From assembly GCA_009733715.1 (NCBI GenBank), contig WMKJ01000015.1, forward strand, positions 1-64,000: a stretch of 64,000 nucleotides of DNA, given 5' to 3'. Below the pieces are notes generated by a model. The model was not told where the DNA came from, did not search any database, and worked only from the letters and a program-made list of their open reading frames with translations. The position numbers and the translations under genes were made by a program. Below are positions 43,901 through 53,388 of this stretch, in pieces. Origin of the DNA: Herpomyces periplanetae (lineage: Eukaryota; Ascomycota; Laboulbeniomycetes; Herpomycetales; Herpomycetaceae). The stretch's first letter is position 1; each line of letters starts with the position of its first letter.

Positions 43901-44701
43901 GTAAATTTTGCAGAATGGGGAAAGGAAAAATTGGAAAATGAAAGACGATTATTGACACTGTTTTTGGGGTTAACACCGACGTATATATTACTAAGTGTAT
44001 CATACGAAGGGTTATTTTATGTGACATTTTGTGCAACGTTAACGATGTGGATTGAAGTGGAGCGAATAATTCTTGGGCTGGAGTTAAAGATTTCAAGAAA
44101 TAAAACAAAAAAGCACATTTTGTTGGGAGGACAAGAAAGAATTGCACTGATGGTAATATTTTTTGTTCAATCAGCCTTCTTTAGCACGGGTAACGTGGCT
44201 TCAATATCATCATTTTCCCTTGACGCAGTGTACAGACTTGTACCGATATTTTCTCCATGGACTCAGGGTGCTTTACTCATGGGTAAAATAATCGTACCAC
44301 TGATTTGCGTGAGCGCTAGTTGGGGATTAATTACTCAATACCGTTTACTCTTGCTAACCCGGCCGTTTAAGGCTGAAAATACGAATTTAACGAATAAAAA
44401 ATCGAATAGTGGAAGGGAAATTGGGTTTTGTGAAAATACCTCAAAGACCCCCGTTTGTTTAGATGGTTATACGAGTAAGATGAGCCCAAAGAACATGCTA
44501 AATTTAATGGACTCGGATTCCCAGAAGATAAGCATGTTGGTGGCCGCTGTCAGCGGAAGTTTGGCTTTGCGATTTTTTTTTCTCGTAAAGGATGAAGGAA
44601 GTTGGCTTGAAATCGGGCAGTCCATTAGTCATTACGTCATTGCTAGTCTCCTGGGTTTTGTGGTGACCATGCTACAGGCAGGAGCCAAACTCTTCCGCTA
44701 G
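40955..44701 (+). CDS. MCD4: GPI ethanolamine phosphate transferase 1 (Mcd4/PIG-N)
   Basis: Exons 40955-41438, 41632-43576 and 43654-44701 code 1158 aa. Mcd4 adds phosphoethanolamine to the first mannose of GPI anchor precursors in the ER. A 110-residue Lys/Ser-rich cytosolic extension precedes the first membrane helix (VFLLLLAIVFHICYIYSIFDIYFVSPIV, read in pieces). After intron 1 comes the alkaline-phosphatase-like lumenal domain: VVLIVG|DGLRAD (metal site Asp163), [20 protein letters not shown] with the catalytic Thr, GLDTSGHAHRP, and TADHGMSDWGSHGDGHP (about 385-401). The C-terminal half is hydrophobic with many membrane helices and is cut by intron 2. The extension makes it longer than yeast Mcd4 (about 920 aa); the rest aligns in order. 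Confidence 0.93.
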
Positions 44702-46077
44702 ATTATGATTGGCCGGGATGAGATGAAACACTTGGATCTAAGGGGTAAAAGTGGGGCCTCCAAGACGGGATGGTGAATTGGGTCCGGCGAATTTAGTTGA
44801 GACGAGATGAGATTGACTGGACCGTGCCCGCAGTGAAACGAACAATTTTACTTGAGTTTTCTCGGGAACTTGACATCAAGTTGTCATGCTGCTAAATTGT
44901 TCCATTTACGTGAAGATGACCTTTCCGTTTTTCTCCTGCTTTTGTCGTATCATTTATATCATTAGCTTGCCAGTTATATCCCCAGTCTCCTTCTTTTGTT
45001 TCCCGGCAGTCTCCTAAACTTCACCTTTTATTCCCTACCATTAATCAATCCGGGAGAATCCATTCCGGGATACCGAAGCTCTGGAATGGTATATCGGGCC
45101 GGACGCTGTGTTGGAGGGTTCTGGACGGCAGCTATACATCGAATGTTTCTGGGATAATTTGTTCATATTTTAAATGACACTTATTGCAGCCGGCTATACA
45201 CAGAACCTCAGTTGATTTACCCTATACACTTTTTATATATTTAAATATGTGGATGATCAGACTAGCTTACATGACGGGCATATACTACTTTTAATTTCTA
45301 CTGGATTTCTTCATTCCTCCAAAAATAATCTTATGATTACTTTACAATATCGTCACAATCTTACAATTCGGTGAATTCGGCTAAATAAACAAATTCTAGA
45401 GGGTTCGGTCAAGGTATATTTTTCGGGCCAAAATTGATAGTAAAAACGAGGTGTCATTAACGGCGACTTTGGCCAAATAACTCACAGCATCACCTTTTGT
45501 TTTCATCCTCTGCTTGTCAGACAAAGAGCCATACCTTACCTACTTCTTTGTTTGTTTAAATCACGGGCATTAAGCCGGTTACGTTGTTAAGTTTTCTTAC
45601 TTTCGGAAAGTTTTGATGCAGCCGCGCGCTAATATCCCTCTGTTGTCCTTTCTGCCACCTTTTTCACCTTCATCTACAATTCTCACCCTCTATCTTCCTG
45701 CTACCAATCTGTGAAAATCATTAATTCATGATGAACTCAATCCTTCTCACTTTATCGTTCATCTCAATCCTCCTTTAACACTATACCCCTCTCCCATTTC
45801 TCTAATACCCAACTCATCTATCCGTTTAATATTCTTCCTTTAATTGATTACCCTTTCGACCAAAGTCATAGTTATCGTGTTTTTACTCTGATTATTTATT
45901 CCGATACGCCCAGCAAGTTTGCTCAACCTGCATCACTAATTATTCATTCGGGAAGTGAGTCTTCTTGTTTCTTCTCTCGTTTTTATTGCAAAACGCCGCA
46001 CCAAGTTCAGCTTCTTTTCACAGCGTTTCTTCCAAGTAGCTCGATCATTCAGTCAACCATAAGCTACATATTTCATT
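44702..46077. other. 1.4-kb intergenic region
   Basis: Between two plus-strand genes. Nothing coding seen. The last 450 bp are pyrimidine-rich on the + strand, like the leaders of other genes here. Confidence 0.5.
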
Positions 46078-48446
46078 ATGATTTTCAAACGACTGTCTCG
46101 AGTTCATCGGCCATCTTATTACGGGGAAGATGAAACAGGCTTGCCTCAATCAAGCTCTACTTCCCACATGAAGTTCTCGGCTAAGTTCATGCCATCTTCA
46201 TCTTCTACCGCGGTTAACAGCGACTCTAACCAGAATATACCTCCAAATTCAAGTAACACTACCACCAAGACTAGCGGTAATCATAACAATCATCATCATC
46301 ATCTATTACTGTTGCAAAACCATTCTAGAAAGGCCCGTTTAGAAGCTCATCGGCTGTTCGGGCACGGTCTATTTTTAACATCTTCTAGTCCCTCATCCTC
46401 AAATAACAACAATAGTATCCCTGCTATCAAAAAATCGACCACAACCACTAACATTTCTACCGAAAACGCTTCTAGCGCTACAACAAACGTTGACACGAAC
46501 AACGCTACGGCAATTGCCAAACCTGCCGCTAATCCACATGTTTTATCATTGAAAGGTAATTTATTCCTCTTGAACCCTCTTGATATCTCTCCTCCACTCC
46601 TTTTACTTTTTCCGGTCACATTCCTTACTCCCCGATTTACCCTTTTTTAATTACGTCTATTTCTCGATTTTAGATCCAAACGTTGTCTCTTCTACTCAAA
46701 TCAACCCGAACCAAAATTCACTTTCTGATTATCAACTACACCCCCCGGCAAATTCTTCCATAAATTCTACTGCTGCTAAGCATCACTTTCATAATCAACT
46801 TCATCACGCTCAGAATGCCTCAAACTCTTTAAATAATCCTACATCTACCTCTCCTACCTCTACCACTTCCTTGAATATAGCCACAAAACCTATCGTTGCT
46901 ACTTCTGCACACCGAACCACTTTTAACTCTACTTCTACTACTACAACTACTACTGCTGCTCTGCCACCTCTACCGGGATCCACCGGCACATCTGGTATCA
47001 AACTTGAAACAGAACCCATCTTTTCACATACTTGTACTAACCATGTTAACGTAGAAAAGCAACACACAGATCGATCTTATTCCCCTTCCGGTTCGAGTTT
47101 ACCGCAGTATTATTCTTCCATATCAGCCCAGCAGCCTCTACAGTCTACACTATTTAACTCGGCACCTTCGACCATAACCAACAATCAACAACATAATAAT
47201 AATCCTGCTAACCTTGATAGTTTGGCTTATTCCCGAACTATGTCACTATCATCTGCATCTCATTTAACCCATGCAGCTCGACGTGGCCATAATTCCGTGT
47301 CTTTGGATACTTCTTCTATGCCACCTCCTCCCCCAACATTACCCAAGGATGCTGCACCGGCTCCTGACTCTCTAACTCGTGCTTTTAACGAAGCTTTGCG
47401 GCCCTACGCTGATCGAATCGAACAACTGGAAAATCAACTTTCGGATTTGCAAAGTTGGCTTGATGTTATGAGTAAAGAGCGCGCCGAGTTTTACTCATGG
47501 ATCGATAAACGTGGTTTAAGACCTGGTAACTATTACTTTCTCTAACTCGTCCCGCATTTTAACCTTATTTTACTCCTTCAACTAACCCAAGCTAGACGTT
47601 CCTCCTTCCATCGCCAAGTCCATGGATGCCTGTACTGCCGACTCAGCCGCAAAACTTAATTCTCAGTTGGACCGCAAAATTACCATTGTCAACTTTGATT
47701 TACACCGTTTACAAGATGATCTTAACGATAATATACCCGTAGCCCATTTTGCTAATGCTATGGCAAAATTCCTTCCTGATATTTCTCGATTAGCGTGTTT
47801 ATCGGTCGATGGGCCTCGTTATGCTTTTGATTTAATTCTTAAACTTGGTGGAAACTTAAATAGTCATAGTGGACTAGCCGATGCATTATCAGGTTCGTGT
47901 GGAAGCACCATCAACAATCATTCCTCAACATTCGGTGCCGTTAACAGCGCCGGTCAAGGAAGTGAAGACAGTACCGAAGATACTGTGGCCGCTGATCTGA
48001 CAGCACGAAGGAACTTTTACGCGTTACTGGACTCTGCTCTGGCCGATGTGGTAATACGAAGGTTTCAATCAAACGAAGATTGGCCAGTCCAACGCGAGAT
48101 TAAACGTATCGAGAAAACTGCTGCGTACTTGCGCAACTTTGGCATTGATTTATACTTTCCAGAAACTTTGGAGATCATGAAACGTGGTGAAGCTGGTATA
48201 TCATCTGTCATTGCATCAGCTAACACTACATCCGCCGGCTCTGGTTCCGGCTCAGGTTCTGGGTCAGTTACCGGAGCTGCCATTAACTCTACTGCTAACC
48301 CAAATGCTAACACCCGAACTATGGATTATCATAATACGTATCAAGCCCTTCAGAGTCAAGCCCAACCGTTAGCATCGAGGCACAACGATGCATCTTTGAC
48401 AAACGCCCAAACGTCAGCGCGGTACCAGCAGGTTGCGGACGAATAA
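46078..48446 (+). CDS. Unrecognised protein with Ser/Thr/Asn-rich N-half and conserved helical C-half
   Basis: Exons 46078-46555, 46674-47525 and 47596-48446 join in phase 1 at both introns to give 726 aa. I do not recognise the family. Residues 1 to about 400 are low-complexity (runs of Asn, Ser, Thr, His). The ordered part begins with a coiled coil, RAFNEALRPYADRIEQLENQ then LSDLQSWLDVMSKERAEFYSW, crosses intron 2 at GLRP|DVPPSIAKSMD, and continues with helices such as LDRKITIVNFDLHRLQDDLND and IPVAHFANAMAKFLPDISRL, then FYALLDSALADVVIRRFQ and REIKRIEKTAAYLRNFGIDLYF. A Gly/Ser repeat (AGSGSGSGSGS) and a disordered tail close it. Even hydrophobic spacing suggests a conserved fold, possibly a fungal-specific scaffold. 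Confidence 0.7.
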
Positions 48447-48694
48447 ATTTCTAAACCAAGCGCATAATTCGCTTGTGTATGGGTGCACAAGTTGAGCGTA
48501 AAGTTGTAGATCTTAATGTAATTACTTTGATTATTATTACTCACGATATATTCTCACCGTCAAGATCACTATTGGAACATGGTCGTATTCATATGTAGCT
48601 TCTCATGCGGTTATTCCCGGTCGTTCACCGGTAATCAATACTAGTACAACATTGGTAGTTTGTGTTAAGCATGTAAATGATTAAATAGCAAATA

Positions 48695-50563
48695 TTACGA
48701 ACTGGGTAAAGATGCGAGACTTGATACAAAGGTTTTGCGGGACTTGCGCATTTGTCGAAGTTGCGCATTGAGAGGATGTTCCAACTCATCAAAGGATGCT
48801 TTATGTCGGCGCGTGGCGATGGTGGACGTTTGTTGAGAATTCACGGGAAATCGAACCGATGATGTTGTACGTTGTACGTATTCCTGAACTTTCCAAGTGG
48901 ATTCAGGGGTGGGTTGGACGTTTAACATCAGCCTGGCGAAGGTCGTAACCCAGGCTGGTCCGGTAGGGTTAACCCACAATTTAGCGCCGTCAGCCAGGTT
49001 AACATCGAGACGATGGAATGCGTCAAATTCAAGAAAACGCGGAGCATGATGTGCCTGAGATGACCAGTTATTGGTGAATTTATCGTGTTCGGGCGAACAA
49101 GCGGGCGAAGTAGAAGCAGTAGCATCATCAGCCTCGTGGGAGCCCAAGCCCGAATCTATAATAGCGGGGAAAATTATCGAGCGCGGGGACGCAGGTGCCG
49201 CAATGGTCTGCGGAGTGACAACGAAGCCCGCAACGCCTAAACGACCACGGCGATCCGGTGTTAACGAAGCAGGCGTTAATATCCGCGCCAAGGTACACGG
49301 TAACGTAGCCAATGGACCGATTAATGCATTATTCGTTAACGTAGCGTTGCTAAGTAAATAGGACAAGCCCATGGAAGCATGGGTGGACAATGGAAATCCT
49401 GATAATCGAGACTGTTGCCGCGTCGTGGAATCGTGAAGTAAAGGAGAATCTTGGGTCGATAAGCGAAATGCAGGTCGATGGGGTGATGAGCTTGGTGATG
49501 AAATGTACAAGCTCTTTTCTTCACTCGGGGGTAAATCAAAGAAACTACGTATAAGCACGGCCAGCGTGGATTCCGAGTGCACACACTGTGCGTACAGTGA
49601 GCGACGTCGTTGCGTAAACATATGACGGAGTAATTCGTCTGTTAGTAGATTGTTCAAAATTTGGTCAAACGATGTAAATCGTTCGAGTACACGGGCCGCA
49701 AGCTTAGTGGTTGCCGTACCACGATCATCGTACGTTTGACGACCCAAATTAGTCGCATGCGAACGTTCTCTTACTGTATTAGCATCTTGCCAAATTGTAT
49801 GAGCAATATAAGCGTTAAGAAATGCTTGAAATGCGCTTCGCCGGGGAAGTACGTTCCGCTTAACATAACGTGAAAAATCACGCGGACAGAGACCTGCCAG
49901 CCATGGACCGTGATACTTCCAACGAACTGGTACAGTTGTGACGGTAGGGTCTGCAGTAGAGTAGGCGTCTTGCAGTTGTACTAGTGGTGGTGGGGATGTT
50001 GTTAATGTGAAATTGGGCGTCGACAATTTGCATAAAACCTGCTTTATGGCATCCGGTTCACTAGCACTATCGTTTAAACGTGTATACGGGCAGTATGTAT
50101 TATCAATACGTTCATCAAATGCACTGATGAACTTTGCATGCTGCTGAGGAAGTGAGGATGAAGGTGATGAATGGTGACGGTAAGGTTGACTTAACGCTAC
50201 GTTTAGCCTTTGAAACTTGCGTAACGTTTGAACATGATCTTCTGCACTGGTGTATTCCGTGACGCGTTCCCACGTATCCCATGCGTAAATGCGTACACTT
50301 GCGTTATTCCCTAGTCTACTCGTTCGCCGTGTTGGTAACGGTCGTTTAAATCCCCAGTCTCCTCGAGCTCGTGATGCTGCTGGTGTTGTAATTGCCTGTA
50401 GTGTGGGATAAACTTGTGTAGCCTTTTCCGATCCCTGAGTTAGCCCAATTGACACTATTCGCTCCATACTACTACTATCCAAAGCCTGTGGAAGTGAGAA
50501 TAAACGCGAGTTTCGCAGTATTCGTCCCGTTGGTGAGCTTGAAGCTTGCCATACTTTCGCCAT
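48695..50563 (-). CDS. MRP51: Mitochondrial small-subunit ribosomal protein Mrp51
   Basis: Single exon, 622 aa from the ATG at 50563; the open frame runs further upstream but MAKVWQASSSPTGRILRNSRLFSLP fits the conserved N-terminus and a basic presequence. Family features seen: GDWGFKRPLPTRR, then VRIYAWDTWERVTEYTSAEDHVQTLRKFQRLN, and the later PWLAGLCPRDFSRYVKR region. Mrp51 is a fungal mitoribosome subunit of the bS1m type, needed for translation of mitochondrial mRNAs. At 622 aa it is far longer than budding yeast Mrp51 (about 340 aa); the extra length is Ser/Thr/Pro-rich sequence in the middle and end. Faces the tRNA-Leu gene across about 200 bp. Confidence 0.85.
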   Translation of the reverse strand: MAKVWQASSSPTGRILRNSRLFSLPQALDSSSMERIVSIGLTQGSEKATQVYPTLQAITTPAASRARGDWGFKRPLPTRRTSRLGNNASVRIYAWDTWERVTEYTSAEDHVQTLRKFQRLNVALSQPYRHHSSPSSSLPQQHAKFISAFDERIDNTYCPYTRLNDSASEPDAIKQVLCKLSTPNFTLTTSPPPLVQLQDAYSTADPTVTTVPVRWKYHGPWLAGLCPRDFSRYVKRNVLPRRSAFQAFLNAYIAHTIWQDANTVRERSHATNLGRQTYDDRGTATTKLAARVLERFTSFDQILNNLLTDELLRHMFTQRRRSLYAQCVHSESTLAVLIRSFFDLPPSEEKSLYISSPSSSPHRPAFRLSTQDSPLLHDSTTRQQSRLSGFPLSTHASMGLSYLLSNATLTNNALIGPLATLPCTLARILTPASLTPDRRGRLGVAGFVVTPQTIAAPASPRSIIFPAIIDSGLGSHEADDATASTSPACSPEHDKFTNNWSSQAHHAPRFLEFDAFHRLDVNLADGAKLWVNPTGPAWVTTFARLMLNVQPTPESTWKVQEYVQRTTSSVRFPVNSQQTSTIATRRHKASFDELEHPLNAQLRQMRKSRKTFVSSLASLPSS

Positions 50564-50764
50564 AACTATGTGTACGTGACTTTTATTTTTCCTGTAGAAA
50601 TTTAAAATTAATGCGCACACGCGCGCTTCCGTTTTGAATCGTATAAATTTGTAGAGACGTAAAATTTTTGGCGTGTTTAGTGTGCACTTTTGTGATGACA
50701 TGGGATTTCTACATAAATCATAGATGCTATATATATATTAAGAATTTCCTACGCCGCCAGAGCT

Positions 50765-50864
50765 GGTGGGATGGCCGAGTTGGTTATGGCGCCAGGTTAA
50801 GGTAGCACCTTAGCACAGTTTCCTGGTTCAGAAATGAGCGTGGGTTCGAGTCCCACTCCCATCA
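50765..50864 (+). tRNA. tRNA-Leu(AAG) with an 18-nt intron
   Basis: A full cloverleaf can be drawn. Acceptor GGTGGGA (50765-50771) pairs with TCCCATC (50857-50863), one G-T wobble, discriminator A at 50864. D-arm TGGCCGAGTTGGTTATGGCGCC; anticodon stem CCAGG/CCTGG (50792-50796 with 50822-50826); loop TTAAGG..T with anticodon AAG at 50799-50801; intron 50803-50820 one base after the anticodon, the standard place. The long variable arm (TCA..TGA stem) is typical of leucine tRNA. T-arm GTGGG TTCGAGT CCCAC contains the B box. The intron holds TAGCAC twice. Confidence 0.95.
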
Positions 50865-50898
50865 CTTGGGCCTCCGCCGATCCAGCGGTCGCTCCGTC

Positions 50899-50904
50899 TT
50901 TTTT
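50899..50904 (+). terminator. RNA polymerase III terminator
   Basis: Run of six T on the + strand 35 bp after the tRNA-Leu discriminator base; the first T-run of four or more downstream of the gene. Confidence 0.6.
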
Positions 50905-51068
50905 CCCCTCCGACCCGCTTTCCCGGTCGCTCACGCATAACGTCATGGGCGGGGGAAGCTGCCAAGAGTCGTTGCTAAAGTACATATGTGGGATTTGTTT
51001 GTTAGAGCGCAACAAGATTGGAGGAATTTTTTTGCATCGAGCGGGTAAATGCATTGACTGACTACGAA

Positions 51069-51986
51069 TTATGGACTGGAACGGCCGGGAGACGTGCTGG
51101 AATGAGAAGCAGATGGAAAGGATAAATTTGAAGATAAAAAAGCATTGACAAAGCGACCTGACGGCACAATAACAGGCGGTTTAGGTGGGCCTCGTGCCTC
51201 CCGTTGAACAACGTCGGAGAGTATAGAGTGAGACTTTGAACGTTCAGGTGAAGTCAACTGGGCAGGTGAGTCAGCAGTAAGGCTCAAAGTTTCAAAAGCT
51301 TCGATTATTGGAGAATTGGTTGAGATTTGAGAAGCAGGAGGCGGGTCTGAAATGGAGGCAGAGGAATCCGTGGTGTCAATTACAGGATTGTCTACGCTAT
51401 CGGAGATTTGAAGAGCATCCAGAGGTTGAGCAAGCGTTGAGGGATCATTGCATTCAACTGTCGGAGTCGATTCCACAGCAACAGGAAAGGGGTTGTCGCG
51501 CAATACACTAAGTTTAATATGATCGTTTGGATCACGTAGTGCCGGTGATTGTTCGATTAATTGAGCTTTAATGTACATGGCACGTTTTGCACAAGCATCA
51601 GAGCACCAGGTTTCTAAAGCTTTACGCGGTACGATATTAAATTGATCCCCGCGACCGACGAATTTGAAAGTTGAAACACCTTCAAACTTTCGGGGAGGTC
51701 GACAACAGAGAACGTAGCCACAGCGATTGGCGGCACGTCGTTCATTGATTAAGGCGTCAAGATCACTGGGTTGAAATAGATCAAGATGTTGCTCAAGATA
51801 TGCGACATGAGCCAAACTAGGATTAGCAGCATCTCCGCCACTACTCTGTAAGTTATAGGGAAAGTCAATCAACGTTTCGAGGGATTGTAATACTTTGGCT
51901 TCAATTTCCCGTTGTATATGCTGTTGACGAGCTTTTTCAACGACCAACTTACGCTGGTAAGCTGTCGTCAACTTCGTCTCCGTCAT
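51069..51986 (-). CDS. RTR1: Rtr1/RPAP2 RNA polymerase II CTD phosphatase
   Basis: Single exon of 305 aa. The N-terminal zinc domain of the Rtr1/RPAP2 family is evident: a leading helical region (VVEKARQQHIQREIEAKVLQ), LDALINERRAANRCGYVLCC with the first Cys pair, then FNIVPRKALETWCSDACAKRAMYIKAQL with the second Cys pair and the conserved CS..C..R...Y..QL pattern. Rtr1 acts on phospho-Ser5/Tyr1 of the polymerase II C-terminal repeat and in nuclear import of the polymerase. The last 150 residues are Ser/Pro-rich and poorly conserved. The leader holds a CA microsatellite about 45-85 bp upstream of the ATG. Confidence 0.88.
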   Translation of the reverse strand: MTETKLTTAYQRKLVVEKARQQHIQREIEAKVLQSLETLIDFPYNLQSSGGDAANPSLAHVAYLEQHLDLFQPSDLDALINERRAANRCGYVLCCRPPRKFEGVSTFKFVGRGDQFNIVPRKALETWCSDACAKRAMYIKAQLIEQSPALRDPNDHIKLSVLRDNPFPVAVESTPTVECNDPSTLAQPLDALQISDSVDNPVIDTTDSSASISDPPPASQISTNSPIIEAFETLSLTADSPAQLTSPERSKSHSILSDVVQREARGPPKPPVIVPSGRFVNAFLSSNLSFPSASHSSTSPGRSSP

Positions 51987-53388
51987 TCTGGATTATGTAG
52001 TTAAAGATGTGCGCGCGGGTGCGAACATTCAAATGCTCACACACCCACACACACACACACACACACACACGCACCTGGGCGTGTGCGCGAGTGAAGAATA
52101 GTAAATATAAATGTGAACTCGGGCACGAATAAATTAAACAGCACTAAAAAATGATTAAATTAAAGTCAGATCGATCATTTTAACATTGAAACGCACAAAC
52201 ATACTATCGTGATAAACTTGAATAGTGTCGTGCCCACGACGATCCGGGGAACGGCGAAAATTTATGTTCCGCAGCAAATCACGTGATGTCTTGCGGGAGG
52301 GATCTTTCCGGGGTGGGGGGGAAGATTGGCCGAGGAAGGGAGATGACAATTTCAATTAATAAAGTATAAAATGTTATAGACAAATTGGCGCAAATGTAGT
52401 TGCAAAGGTTAGTTTAGAAAGTATATATAATGGTTGGGGCTTTGTAGTCCAATATAAAAGAGAACCAGACGGCGTATGAGAACATATTATAATGGTAAAT
52501 TTGGTTAGATAAACAGTAATTTTACGATGACCTATACATATGGGCAAGGACATGAGAACACAAACTATGCTAACACATACATCGGGAGAAGCTGAAGGAT
52601 ATGGTTGGCTTAATTTATAGTAGACATTGCTATACTGAAGTGTGTGTGTGTGTGTTAATAACACTGTGATAAGCTAATGCGGATCTAGGTTTCAAGCTAG
52701 CTCATAAGCACCATCACGCCATATCTTTGAAATGTCCGAATTGTACAGCCGACGATGTGCACCAGTAATAAATTAACCATCTTAAATTACACACATTTCC
52801 ATCAACCGTCGCATCTGTTCACCCACCTTTCTTTATCAAAACTTCTCCAGCACGTCCTTTTCCAGTGCCGGCTCCTCACCCTCAGCCCGCGTCCACACTA
52901 TCTCAGAACCTGTTCCAAACAGCATCGCTCACGTGATGACTCCGCGTCGCACGTGATCCGTGGAATGGTTTCAGCGGGTGATATGGCGACAAAATGGGAT
53001 TTCTGGGACGATGCAAGTTCGCATTTCTCAAATATCCCTTTCCTTGCTTTTCTTGTTCCTCTTTAGGAAGCACAAGGAGAGCTTAATCTTGTTGATGGTT
53101 AATTCGGGTTACCAAGGCGTTTTCTCGTTTATTCCACGTATATATTATGTGTGTACTTAGATAGTCGATATTAACGGGCTGTCATTCACTAATACATTTT
53201 GCGCGTCTTGTGGCAAGACTTTTTTATTTAACGCTGTGAATTCACTTTGTTCACAAGTAAATTTTGCCTAATATACAAGCGTTGATGGTTCACTACTATA
53301 AGTGTCTTTTTGTACACGATTTCGCGTTAAATATATCGAATCGCATTAACTAACACGGGAGTTTGTTCTCCACTCGAATAGTGTATAC
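51987..53388. other. Divergent intergenic region of RTR1 and BBC1
   Basis: Carries (CA)n at about 52038-52070, CACGTG at 52280-52285, 52930-52935 and 52950-52955, and (TG)n at about 52640-52655. Short ORFs cross it but show no domain or good composition. The CACGTG pair at 52930/52950 lies about 440 bp before the BBC1 ATG. Confidence 0.6.
52930..52955. promoter_or_regulatory. Pair of CACGTG boxes 20 bp apart
   Basis: CACGTG at 52930 and 52950, both followed by AT (CACGTGAT); start-to-start 20 bp, close to two helical turns. Upstream of BBC1. Confidence 0.5.
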
